DNA from: Rikenellaceae bacterium
GTDB taxonomy: Bacteria; Bacteroidota; Bacteroidia; Bacteroidales; Rikenellaceae
Assembly (NCBI GenBank): GCA_017463585.1
Contig: JAFTOX010000007.1
Span: 1-35,532, forward strand
Length of the DNA stretch: 35,532 bases
Reading direction: 5' to 3'
The translations under genes were made by a program, and so were the position numbers. The notes beneath the pieces are model-generated. The model worked only from the letters and a program-made list of their open reading frames with translations, made no database searches and was not told the DNA's origin. Below, piece by piece: positions 1 through 7,096 of this stretch (within the stretch, counting starts at the first letter, position 1; the number at the start of each line of letters is the position of its first letter).

Positions 1-348
1 AAAACCCCGAATGTGTAACCCCACTTTTTGAAAAATGTAACCCCACTTTGTAACCCCACCTGTAACCCCACCCCTAAAAATAGGGCATTTTTCACCCCTC
101 TACCCAACCCCACTCCAGCCGCCATTCAAAGCACATTCGAACCCCATTCCAACAGAGCCAGCACAAAGCCCATAAAAGCCCCAAATACGCGCTCAAACCG
201 CTCCACACAAGGGTTTTACCGTCTGCACACAAAAAAGGCCGCAGGTGCAAACCCACAGCCTCATAGATGTAAACCAAACGCAAACCTGCGCCCTCGTTTA
301 TGCCGTCAAAATTAAACCGAAATTAAACCAATGTAAACGCTTCGTTTT
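1..348. other. C-rich non-coding stretch with direct repeats
   Basis: I see no convincing gene here. The only plus-strand frame (28-315) is low-complexity, rich in Pro, Asn and Thr, and reads through the repeats. The strand is very C-rich and G-poor. It contains four direct TGTAACCCCAC repeats at its start and several TGTAAAC/TTAAACC words between 266 and 338. A weak hairpin with T run (CCCTA-AAAA-TAGGG) lies at about 73-86. Its composition differs from the neighbouring gene, so it may be the edge of another mobile element or a rearrangement boundary. Confidence 0.5.
14..71 (+). repeat. Four TGTAACCCCAC direct repeats
   Basis: Exact 11-bp copies begin at 14, 36, 49 and 61, with spacings of 22, 13 and 12 bases. 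The near helical-turn spacing of the last three resembles iterons or clustered protein-binding sites. The array touches the window edge, so more copies may lie upstream. Confidence 0.8.
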
Positions 349-1440
349 GTGCCGCTCAACAGAGCAAACCAACCTAACCAACTGAAACACAAAGCAATTA
401 ACCCTCAAAAGGCTCTACCCTACATTATACACTTCGTTCTGTGCCCCGTAAAACAAGAGCTGCGTCATCATATGCGGCCACTAGAAAAAGAGACATCCGA
501 CTTAATCAAAAAGCAACTGCTCTGCCAGATTTGCGAACAAGGGCTAATGGGCTTGTCGTCTATGTTCGAATTAACCGAGAAGGTTCGTAACGAAATGCTT
601 GCAGAGTTAGGCTTCGCAATTACGACAGCAGCGTTATCTCGCGATCTAACGAGTTATGAAACAATCACTGCCAAGCAGTTGTTCTACAATCCCAAAGAGT
701 CTCAGCAGTTGTCACAATTAGCCACATTGCTACAACCGACCCGCTTTAACGAGATCTGCGATCGACTCTCCGAGCAAGGTATGCGACGAGGTTTTGCGTG
801 TCTATTTTACGGTGGTCCAGGTACCGGCAAAACCGAAACCGTACTGCAACTTGCACGTCAAACCGGTCGCAATCTGTTTCAAGTCAATCTCTCAGAACTG
901 CGAGATAAATATGTCGGTGAGAGCGAGAAACGCGTCAAAGCTATCTTCGACAACTATCGCAAGATCGTCAAGAAGAGCGACATTGCTCCGATTTTGTTTT
1001 TCAATGAGGCCGATGCGATCATCAACAAACGCAACGAGAACGCCACCGACTCAGTCGATAAAATGGAGAATGCGCTACAAAACATCATCTTGCAAGAACT
1101 CGAAAATTTAGAAGGCATACTGATTGCGACGACCAACTTGACGAAGAATCTTGATTCAGCTTTTGAGCGTCGATTCATATATAAGATTGAGTTTCAGAAG
1201 CCAGCATTGAAAGCGAAAAGTGCTATTTGGCTGAGTATGATCCCCGAGTTGACTGACGCAGATGCAATGCAGTTAGCGAAAGAGTTTGATTTCAGCGGTG
1301 GTCAGATTGAGAATATCGCTCGCAAACAGATTATCGAAAAAATTTTGTTTGGTGAAGATATTTCGCTCAATCGTCTTCGCGAGATTTGCGACGCTGAGCT
1401 GCTCGACAAACGCCCCATCCGCTCCGCCATCGGCTTTTAA
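349..1440 (+). CDS. AAA family ATPase, probably missing its N-terminal part
   Basis: This is a P-loop ATPase of the AAA (FtsH/CDC48-like) class. Walker A is GGPGTGKT at about residues 155-162 and Walker B is ILFFNEAD around 215-222, with N in place of the usual D before the Glu. A sensor-like IATTNL follows near 258-264 and an arginine-finger-type FERRF near 272-276, then a small C-terminal helical domain. Proteins of this Bacteroidetes group, as I remember them, carry a long N-terminal region before the DLIKKQLLCQICE segment; here that segment starts only about 50 residues in. The first 41 residues look unlike it, and Met42 at 472 is an alternative start. The gene is therefore probably 5'-truncated or has a recently replaced start. 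Substrate and partners are unknown. The downstream gene at 1566 has its own promoter-like signal, so no operon is evident. Confidence 0.75.
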   Translation: MPLNRANQPNQLKHKAINPQKALPYIIHFVLCPVKQELRHHMRPLEKETSDLIKKQLLCQICEQGLMGLSSMFELTEKVRNEMLAELGFAITTAALSRDLTSYETITAKQLFYNPKESQQLSQLATLLQPTRFNEICDRLSEQGMRRGFACLFYGGPGTGKTETVLQLARQTGRNLFQVNLSELRDKYVGESEKRVKAIFDNYRKIVKKSDIAPILFFNEADAIINKRNENATDSVDKMENALQNIILQELENLEGILIATTNLTKNLDSAFERRFIYKIEFQKPALKAKSAIWLSMIPELTDADAMQLAKEFDFSGGQIENIARKQIIEKILFGEDISLNRLREICDAELLDKRPIRSAIGF

Positions 1441-1484
1441 TAACTCGAAGCAGAGTAATATTTTTTGAAAAAAGTGAGATTTGC

Positions 1485-1517
1485 TATCGCCTGTGCCACT
1501 ATTTGGCATAGGCGATA
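1485..1517. repeat. 13-bp inverted repeat, possible operator
   Basis: TATCGCCTGTGCC (1485-1497) and GGCATAGGCGATA (1505-1517) pair at 12 of 13 positions around a 7-base loop. The right arm ends three bases before a Bacteroidetes -7 box (TACCTTTG, 1520-1527). The position suits an operator for a dimeric repressor upstream of the gene at 1566. No T run follows, so a terminator for the AAA gene is less likely. Confidence 0.5.
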
Positions 1518-1519
1518 AC

Positions 1520-1527
1520 TACCTTTG
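1520..1527 (+). promoter_or_regulatory. Putative -7 promoter box (TACCTTTG)
   Basis: TACCTTTG fits the Bacteroidetes TAnnTTTG consensus and would start transcription near 1534, about 30 bases before the ATG at 1566. A TTTG at 1502-1505 is closer than the usual 19-20 base spacing, so the -33 element is weak. Confidence 0.5.
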
Positions 1528-1565
1528 TATCGTAATTGAGAAATAAACAAATAAAATTTATACCT

Positions 1566-1928
1566 ATGAATATTGAAGAAAAGATTGTAACCGTATTAGA
1601 GTTTAAGACCAAAGACGAGAATGTGCATATTGACGATGCGATGCTCGCAGTTTTTCCGTTAGCCGAGTGGAATGAAACCTGCGACTGCTCAACATTTAAG
1701 AGCGAATCTCTCTGTCACTTGCTACTTGCCACCTATTTTAAGAATGCCGATGAAGTCCAAAGAGATATGACGCACGAGTTTGATGTTTTTACCGAGAACA
1801 TAGTGCAGTTGACAATCTTCTCCAAAGTTAAACCTATCCTGCGTGAGAAGACTTTGCAAGACCTGCTACCTACTTTGCAATTCACGCTACATAACATTGA
1901 GCAAGATCTGTTCAGCAATCTGATGTAG
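1566..1928 (+). CDS. Hypothetical protein (120 aa)
   Basis: This is a small acidic protein with no family I recognise. It has no signal peptide or membrane segment, and a C-terminal half of likely helices. The frame can be opened further upstream at a TTG (1536), but the ATG at 1566 is preferred because the predicted transcription start is near 1534 and the residues MNIEEKIVTVLEF look like a natural N-terminus. It has its own -7 box and an upstream inverted repeat, so it is probably transcribed alone. It converges with the minus-strand gene ending at 1994, with a hairpin in between. No function is proposed. Confidence 0.65.
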   Translation: MNIEEKIVTVLEFKTKDENVHIDDAMLAVFPLAEWNETCDCSTFKSESLCHLLLATYFKNADEVQRDMTHEFDVFTENIVQLTIFSKVKPILREKTLQDLLPTLQFTLHNIEQDLFSNLM

Positions 1929-1961
1929 CGAGTTGTTTACATTATTAGTTTGACAAAACCG

Positions 1962-1981
1962 CCCCGACCAGTTGGCCGGGG
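1962..1981. terminator. Putative hairpin terminator between convergent genes
   Basis: CCCCGACCA and TGGCCGGGG form a GC-rich stem with one mismatch and a very short loop. It lies between the stop at 1928 and the minus-strand stop at 1994. On the minus strand it is followed by GGTTTTG, giving a weak T run in that direction only. Confidence 0.5.
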
Positions 1982-1993
1982 TGAATCACTTAA

Positions 1994-2797
1994 TTAAATA
2001 TTTTGCAATATAGATTTCTCTATTTCTGTAAATGATTCTGCTGGCGCGCTATTTGTGCCGCCTTTGCACCAAGTACACCAAATTTTTAGTCCATCTTTTT
2101 CAAGTAACGCAAAATATCTTTTAACATTTCCTTTTTTATTTCTCGGCCATTCTTGCATGTTGCTATCTGGAGTCCATTCCCCCTTCACGTCAAAACCAAA
2201 ATTGTTTGTAAGTTCATTATAGCAAGTTTTTCCAATAGCAAGCGCAAATGGTAATTTCGCTTTATTTACTGCGGTCTTGGCTGGTTCCAACACCCAATCA
2301 TTTATGTATTTTCTAACATTGTCATCTATAAAATTGCCATTCCACTTAGTAGAATGATATGGACATAATTCTACTGCAAATGGTTTAAGTTGATCTTCCT
2401 CACTGAGGTTACACAATCTTTTTATCCAACGGTTCTTTTGACTCCAAAATTTATAACCTGGATGCTTTTCTTCCAAACAAGGAAAATCTTTCGCAAAATC
2501 GCTGTACTTTGTATTGGTGAGTTCATCTGCTAATTTACGATAATAGCCTCCTCTCTTTCCTACATCGCCCGATGTGCCAGGATTAAGATTAATGATGACT
2601 GCAGAACATTTGTTCGGATCTCCAAAATACGGTTCAGGGATTTCCAATCGCTCGCGCGATAGTTCAACAGATTTATTGCGAGCCGTATTTCTTTCAGCGA
2701 TAAAATAGGGATCATTTTCTATATGGTTAGTCCGGTCATCACTAAGCCATTTTTTGACTAATTCATCATAGTGGTCGTAAAATCCCTTCCATTCCAT
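1994..2797 (-). CDS. Hypothetical protein, weak uracil-DNA-glycosylase-like motifs
   Basis: This 267-residue soluble protein has no signal peptide. Two segments, AVIINLNPG (about 65-73) and ELCPYHST (about 143-150), resemble in layout the motifs around the active site of uracil-DNA-glycosylase-superfamily proteins (a hydrophobic strand ending N-x-N-P-G, and a later strand followed by P-x-H-S). This is a resemblance noted by eye, not a family assignment. It is lower in GC than its neighbours, which suggests separate acquisition. A -7 box (TAACTTTG on the minus strand, at 2832-2825) lies about 28-35 bases before the ATG, so it probably has its own promoter. Confidence 0.65.
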   Translation of the reverse strand: MEWKGFYDHYDELVKKWLSDDRTNHIENDPYFIAERNTARNKSVELSRERLEIPEPYFGDPNKCSAVIINLNPGTSGDVGKRGGYYRKLADELTNTKYSDFAKDFPCLEEKHPGYKFWSQKNRWIKRLCNLSEEDQLKPFAVELCPYHSTKWNGNFIDDNVRKYINDWVLEPAKTAVNKAKLPFALAIGKTCYNELTNNFGFDVKGEWTPDSNMQEWPRNKKGNVKRYFALLEKDGLKIWCTWCKGGTNSAPAESFTEIEKSILQNI

Positions 2798-2824
2798 AGT
2801 AATTATATTTTTAGGTTTCGTTCA

Positions 2825-2832
2825 CAAAGTTA
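2825..2832 (-). promoter_or_regulatory. Putative -7 box for the gene at 1994-2797
   Basis: Read on the minus strand this is TAACTTTG, matching TAnnTTTG. It predicts a start near 2818 and a short leader to the ATG at 2797. I see no clear -33 TTTG at the expected distance. Confidence 0.4.
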
Positions 2833-2864
2833 AAACTTTTTTTGGCTACTTTCTTGCTTTTTGA

Positions 2865-3542
2865 CTACTCATTTAATGGCTCGCCGCGAAAATACTCTTT
2901 CTCTACTATCTCGTGGGCAAGCAGTTCGATAGTCGATTTCTGAATTCGGTGTGCACCCCTGGGATCAGTCAAAATATTATAACCACATTCGGCCAGATAC
3001 TCTTGCGCATAGTGCGAGGCTACGTCGCCCAGCAATTCATCGTGTTCGGCAAACAGAGCGTAGCTCCTTCGGCCAAGAGTAGGTTTATGCGACGAGATAT
3101 ACTCTTCGTACTGCTGACACATCTCTTCCGTCAATTCAAACTCGGTTGCGCCGTTCATACGCTCACAAAAATATGGGTGCTTACCCAAACCAATCGTATG
3201 GCGCACACTGTCGGCAATCGAAAGAGCAGGATTGATCGCCACCTTCACAACCTCGGGAGCATCAGCATAGAGCACCGCAAGACCACCCATCGAAGTTCCA
3301 ACGATAAGTTGAGGGTAGTTGCTGCGAATCATGTCGTTGAGTTGCTCGACGTTCTCTGCCAGATCTTCGCCAAAATCGGTTGACATCCAGACAAACTGCG
3401 GAAAACGCTTTGCAAGTTTATCAAAGGTCGTAGCATTGGCACCCGACGCCAGACCGTGGACATAGATTGCAAAGGGTGGGCGATCAAGATAGGGATCGCA
3501 AGTAGATACTGAAATAGGTGTATTTAAGTTCATTGATGTCAT
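2865..3542 (-). CDS. YqiA/YcfP-like alpha/beta-hydrolase (putative esterase)
   Basis: This 225-residue single-domain hydrolase matches the UPF0227 YqiA/YcfP esterase layout. A strand ends in YVHGLAS (oxyanion region, about 27-33), followed by the nucleophile elbow GTSMGG with Ser84. Asp168 sits in AEHDELLG and His198 in GAHRI, completing a plausible Ser-Asp-His triad. Length is close to that of the family (about 190-230). There is no signal peptide, so it is probably cytoplasmic; the natural ester is unknown. A second ATG three codons in (3533) is an alternative start. It lies 9 bases before the next minus-strand gene's stop (3552), so these two are likely co-transcribed. Confidence 0.8.
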   Translation of the reverse strand: MTSMNLNTPISVSTCDPYLDRPPFAIYVHGLASGANATTFDKLAKRFPQFVWMSTDFGEDLAENVEQLNDMIRSNYPQLIVGTSMGGLAVLYADAPEVVKVAINPALSIADSVRHTIGLGKHPYFCERMNGATEFELTEEMCQQYEEYISSHKPTLGRRSYALFAEHDELLGDVASHYAQEYLAECGYNILTDPRGAHRIQKSTIELLAHEIVEKEYFRGEPLNE

Positions 3543-3551
3543 GTTTTATGT

Positions 3552-3968
3552 TTATTTTGAAAGATTCAACTCCATTAAAAGATTATTGTCTATTAAATGC
3601 GAATAGAGTTCCTGCGTTAAATATGTCGCACCCTGCATAAGTAGAATCTTATCGACAGGTCGTTCCTTGAGCGTTTCATCGACCGATACATATGCAACCG
3701 CCACATCATGCGGAAGATCATCGATAAACTTATGAATTATACTTCGTCCGGCAACTTCATATGACCCAGATACAGTATCATACTTCAATAGTTCAACGAT
3801 AACCTTCTTGTCAACATATTTATATCGTATTTTGAAGGGCATCCCCCGCCCATGCCAACTCATTAATTCTATAAAACCCTCATCATCATCAAATAGATTA
3901 ATATAGCAGTCACGGATTGCCCAATATGCAATACTGCCGTGATTAAAAGTATATTTTGTTATTTTCAT
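3552..3968 (-). CDS. Hypothetical protein (138 aa)
   Basis: I do not recognise a family. The sequence looks like a small mixed alpha/beta cytoplasmic protein without signal peptide or membrane segment; its first half is strand-rich and aromatic. Its stop is 9 bases before the esterase start, suggesting that both share a transcript. The preceding gene on the same strand ends at 4043, 74 bases upstream. Confidence 0.65.
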   Translation of the reverse strand: MKITKYTFNHGSIAYWAIRDCYINLFDDDEGFIELMSWHGRGMPFKIRYKYVDKKVIVELLKYDTVSGSYEVAGRSIIHKFIDDLPHDVAVAYVSVDETLKERPVDKILLMQGATYLTQELYSHLIDNNLLMELNLSK

Positions 3969-4042
3969 CGCAGTAGTGATTAGAAAAATATAGAATCAGA
4001 AGGCTCTTCAAAACGCATAGTGATTAAGTGCCAATTTATCGA

Positions 4043-4636
4043 CTAGAAAAACGAAGGCGAAGGCTCCTCGAAGTAATTGTAGCAAATATCTGCTTCGCTC
4101 TCCTCGTTGTATTCATCGAAAAGACGTTGCATCTCCTCTCGCGAGCTAATCTTCTCGTCAAACAGTCTGCTTGCCTCATCGAGCACCTCCTGAAATGTAA
4201 AGAAATAGTTCTCAACTCGCTCAAAATCAATGTTGTTATAGCTCAACTTATGACGTTCGAAGTATTTACCTCCGATGTCGTTAGTTTCGTAAATTCCACA
4301 ACCTCCCTCCTCGGCACGAAAATATATCGTAAGCGAGGGATAGCACTCGCCAATAAACTCACGCACATCGGCAAGTTCCAGCCAACTTGAATCGACACTA
4401 TAACGCAATTCACCCTTCTCTTCATTTAAGCTGACGTCGTAGAAATCTCCTCGACATTCGAAGTTATTCCAATCTCCACCGAGCAGATTTACCAAATTGC
4501 CCATCCACGTCCTTTCGACCTCTTGATTAACAACGGGCGCAGTTCCATTCTCCAAAGCAATCATCTTTGCATAGAGATCTTTGAGCTCTGTCATCTCGCC
4601 CTTAACAACATACTTCGTAAAACAAATGTTTGCCAT
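4043..4636 (-). CDS. Hypothetical protein resembling Api92/YubB-type proteins
   Basis: The N-terminus MANICFTKYVVKG has the start seen in Api92/YubB-like (DUF1281-type) proteins: a short first strand with W/I-C and a following V-x-G. These occur on plasmids and mobile islands and have a ferredoxin-like fold. The rest is acidic, with many Glu and Asp and aromatic pairs, 197 residues in all, with no signal peptide. Function is unknown. It is followed 23 bases upstream on the same strand by another acidic unknown (4660-5145), probably in the same transcript. The assignment rests on the N-terminal pattern only. Confidence 0.6.
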   Translation of the reverse strand: MANICFTKYVVKGEMTELKDLYAKMIALENGTAPVVNQEVERTWMGNLVNLLGGDWNNFECRGDFYDVSLNEEKGELRYSVDSSWLELADVREFIGECYPSLTIYFRAEEGGCGIYETNDIGGKYFERHKLSYNNIDFERVENYFFTFQEVLDEASRLFDEKISSREEMQRLFDEYNEESEADICYNYFEEPSPSFF

Positions 4637-4659
4637 AATACTTATTAATTACTCGTTAC

Positions 4660-5145
4660 TCAATTATTTCCCAAATATTCATTGATAGCCGAACAGATAC
4701 AATCGTAGATATTGTCTAACACAAAGGCACGCGCACCACAACACTCTTCCTCATAGTCGAACATATCGCCTACCTCCTGCCACGCTCGTTCGTCAGCAAA
4801 ATATTTCGCCCAATTGGTACTATATTGATTGTCTACATCTCGAAGCACTCCATTTTCATACTCCTCCTTTGTGAAGCATACAGCGGTATCAACATACGCT
4901 CCTTCATATTCTTCGCCATTGAGCGAAACATAAACCTTCTCATTCTCAAATTTCATCATTGAAATCGTATGCCAATACTCATCTGCGCCTTGAATAATGG
5001 CAGCAGCACAATACGCTGGACAATAGTCCGAGAATAGGATTCCCAAGATATTTCGTTCCTCGAATGCCTCCACAATCTTTTTGAGATACATACCCTCTAA
5101 TTCTCGCAATGTACCTCTTGGCGGTTCATACTCAATCTTTTTCAT
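4660..5145 (-). CDS. Hypothetical acidic protein (161 aa)
   Basis: I recognise no family. The product is strongly acidic and has unusually many cysteines (CPAYCAA near 42-48, EECCGAR near 133-139, CICSA near 148-152) for a cytoplasmic protein; their spacing does not form a classic zinc knuckle. It is the first gene of the minus-strand cluster. A -7-like TAATTTTG lies upstream on the minus strand, near 5190-5197, about 45 bases before the ATG. It is divergent from the WYL regulator gene, which may control it. Confidence 0.6.
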   Translation of the reverse strand: MKKIEYEPPRGTLRELEGMYLKKIVEAFEERNILGILFSDYCPAYCAAAIIQGADEYWHTISMMKFENEKVYVSLNGEEYEGAYVDTAVCFTKEEYENGVLRDVDNQYSTNWAKYFADERAWQEVGDMFDYEEECCGARAFVLDNIYDCICSAINEYLGNN

Positions 5146-5248
5146 AACTCTACCTTAATTAAATTGGTTAAACTTGCTCCGATTTTTCGGCAGCAAAATT
5201 ATATTTCACCTGTGCCAAATCATTGCCGACGTGAGAAAATTTACTATT

Positions 5249-5280
5249 TTTGTTAAAAAAATTACTTGCGCTTAATTTTG
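5249..5280 (+). promoter_or_regulatory. Promoter of the WYL regulator gene
   Basis: TTTG at 5249-5252 and TAATTTTG at 5273-5280 are 20 bases apart, an excellent fit to the Bacteroidetes TTTG-N19/20-TAnnTTTG promoter. The start would be near 5287, 36 bases before the ATG at 5323. Confidence 0.65.
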
Positions 5281-5322
5281 GCTTACCTATAAACCAATTT
5301 TGCAGAAAAAAACAGAAAAACA

Positions 5323-5646
5323 ATGGCAGGAAATATATTTAAGAAGTATGTGTGGTTACTCGACTTGATAAGCAGTTACAATGGAATCTCTCACAAGAAT
5401 ATTGAACGTATGTGGCTAGCATCGCCAATCAACGAAAACAAAAGTTTGCTACCTAAACGCACCTTACACAACCATATCAAAGCGATCTCGGAAATATTTA
5501 ACATCAAGATTGTCTGCAAGTGGAATGGCGAATACCAATACAAATTGGGACATAATGAAGAGCATCTAACCAAAACAGAGCGGCTACTGTTATCATCTCT
5601 AAGGCTCACCAATATCCAACTTACCGATACTGAGTATCAATTATAG
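5323..5646 (+). pseudogene. WYL-domain transcription regulator, N-terminal half (interrupted)
   Basis: The product begins MAGNIFKKYVWLLDLI and continues with a winged-helix region ending in KRTLHNHIKAISEIFNIKI (about 46-64). This is the N-terminal pattern of Bacteroidetes WYL-domain regulators. The frame then enters the element: after TEYQ the codons TTA TAG come from the inserted DNA. No WYL domain is left in this piece. The missing half is at 19279-19668, and joining the halves at the shared ATCAAT gives one open frame of about 234 residues whose spacing matches intact relatives. The promoter is intact, so a truncated DNA-binding domain of 107 residues may still be made and could act as an unregulated or dominant-negative DNA binder. 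Confidence 0.85.
5636..5641 (+). other. attL core (ATCAAT)
   Basis: This ATCAAT lies at the exact point where the WYL reading frame leaves the family pattern (T-E-Y-Q). It is in the same codon phase as ATCAAT at 19277-19282. Short palindromic sequence surrounds it (GATAC-TGA-GTATC at 5627-5639). The 6-bp core is short, and the true crossover could be offset by a few bases. Confidence 0.65.
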
Positions 5647-5698
5647 GCGCTTTTTTCCTTTGTCTTATTTTGTTAAGCAAAAGTTTTCTAACATATTG

Positions 5699-5728
5699 AA
5701 TACCACGCAAATACAAAAGCGTGGTATT
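5699..5728. terminator. Perfect 10-bp hairpin with T run at the left end
   Basis: AATACCACGC (5699-5708) and GCGTGGTATT (5719-5728) pair perfectly around a 10-base loop, followed by TTCCTTTCTTTT. This is a typical intrinsic terminator. It lies just inside the left boundary and would stop WYL-promoter transcription from running into the integrase gene. Confidence 0.75.
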
Positions 5729-5768
5729 TTCCTTTCTTTTCCCTGCTTAATAAAATAAATGCCTAAAT

Positions 5769-5868
5769 TTTGTTACCCGTTTGTTACTTTTTGCCGTAAA
5801 TGCTTGGAAGTAACAAATACATTTTATACCTTTGCCGGCGTAACAAACCTTTAATAGTAGTAACAAAA
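5769..5868. repeat. Left-end cluster of TTTGTTAC / GTAACAAA sites
   Basis: TTTGTTAC occurs at 5769-5776 and 5780-5787. The inverted form GTAACAAA occurs at 5810-5817, 5840-5847 and 5860-5867. The same words recur at the right end, and TTTGTTACCCG is identical at 5769-5779 and 19197-19207. This suggests integrase or excisionase arm sites. Three copies overlap the integrase promoter and leader, so the bound protein probably also controls integrase expression. Confidence 0.7.
5804..5834 (+). promoter_or_regulatory. Integrase promoter
   Basis: TTGG at 5804-5807 is followed 19 bases later by TACCTTTG (5827-5834), matching the Bacteroidetes promoter form. The predicted start is near 5841, 27 bases before the integrase ATG. 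One GTAACAAA site lies between the boxes and another at the start point, implying repression by a factor that binds them. Confidence 0.6.
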
Positions 5869-7049
5869 TGGCAAGGCCTAAGAAACAAACCAGGGCTAAA
5901 GAGCCCGTACGTATCCGTTTCAAGGAATTGAGCAACGGAAACAAATCTATCTATCTGGATATTTACAGAGACGGCAAACGCAGTTATGAATTTCTTAAAC
6001 TGTACCTGGTGCCGGAAAAATCACAAGTAGCAAAAGTACAGAACGAGCAAGTAATGGCCGCGGCTAACGCGATCAAGTCGCAGCGTATTATCGAGCTGAG
6101 CAACAACACGGCCGGAATTAAGGTAGACCCCACGAAAGCAAAAATACTTTTGTGCGACTGGCTACAGATCTGCAAGGAGCAAAAGCGTAAAAAATTTACG
6201 GCGGGTACTGTAAACAATATGCAGGCGCTTATTAACAACCTGGCAGAGTACGGCGACCGTATACCGATGCGTAACGTAGATAAGGACTACTGCCTGGGAT
6301 TTATCGAGTATTTGCGTAATTACCGCGTAGAGCTAAAACCGGATCCAAAAACTGGCGAGCAGCGCCCAGGTAAGCCGCTAAGCGCGTTTACTATTAACGC
6401 CCGCTTTGAGCTGCTAACCGCTGTACTTAACGCCGCCGTACGCGAGGAAATTATAAGCGTAAACCCTATTAAGAAAATCGAAAAGACGGATAAAACACAC
6501 CGTCCAGAAAGTACGCGTACGTTCCTAACAATCGACGAAATAAAAACACTGATCGACACGCCAGCAGAAAAAGATCATATTAAGCGGGCGTTTCTGTTTT
6601 CGTGTTTCTGTGGTTTGCGTTTCAGCGACGTAAAGCAAATAACCTGGGCTAATATCGAAGAAAATAACGGCCGCTATTATGCAAATATCATAATGCAAAA
6701 GACCAAAGAACCGCTATATTTGCCACTGAGCCAGCAGGCGTTATCGTTTTTGCCGGAACGCAAAAAAGGCGACAGTATGCACGCGCCTATATTTAACAAC
6801 GATATACGCCTAAACTGCGTAGTAAATAAGTACCTCAAGCGCTGGGCCGACGCAGCCGGAATAACCAAAACAGTAACGTTTCACGTAGCCCGCCACACTT
6901 TCGCCACTACGTCGCTAACCCTGGGCGCAGATCTATACACCACGTCGAAGCTGTTAGGCCACACGAATATAAGTATTACCCAGGTATACGCGAAGATCGT
7001 AAACGAAAAGAAAAACGAAGCTGTAGATTTGTTCGACCGCGTATTTTAG
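5868..7049 (+). CDS. Tyrosine-type site-specific integrase
   Basis: This 393-residue recombinase has three parts. An arm-binding domain occupies about 10-90, where the lysine/arginine-rich start MARPKKQTRAK precedes RIRFKELSNGNKSIYLDIYRDG. A SAM-like core-binding domain spans about 90-210 and the catalytic domain 215-393. Catalytic residues visible are Arg of GLRFSD (about 250), H-x-x-R in FHVARHTFAT (about 338-341), His of LLGHTN (about 364) and the nucleophile Tyr in QVYAKI (about 372). All look intact, so it should be active. Length is typical of Bacteroidetes phage and conjugative-element integrases. It lies 227 bases inside the left junction, reads inward and has its own promoter overlapped by the repeat cluster. 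It would catalyse recombination between the ATCAAT-containing att sites. Confidence 0.93.
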   Translation: MARPKKQTRAKEPVRIRFKELSNGNKSIYLDIYRDGKRSYEFLKLYLVPEKSQVAKVQNEQVMAAANAIKSQRIIELSNNTAGIKVDPTKAKILLCDWLQICKEQKRKKFTAGTVNNMQALINNLAEYGDRIPMRNVDKDYCLGFIEYLRNYRVELKPDPKTGEQRPGKPLSAFTINARFELLTAVLNAAVREEIISVNPIKKIEKTDKTHRPESTRTFLTIDEIKTLIDTPAEKDHIKRAFLFSCFCGLRFSDVKQITWANIEENNGRYYANIIMQKTKEPLYLPLSQQALSFLPERKKGDSMHAPIFNNDIRLNCVVNKYLKRWADAAGITKTVTFHVARHTFATTSLTLGADLYTTSKLLGHTNISITQVYAKIVNEKKNEAVDLFDRVF

Positions 7050-7096
7050 CCAGGACCAGTTTTTAGTATTGTAGAACTTAACCGTATTAGTAGAAT

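Noticed and set aside
28..315. 95-codon Pro/Asn/Thr-rich frame over the C-rich repeats
   Set aside because: Composition follows the repeats (repeated C-N-P-T), with no promoter or recognised domain.
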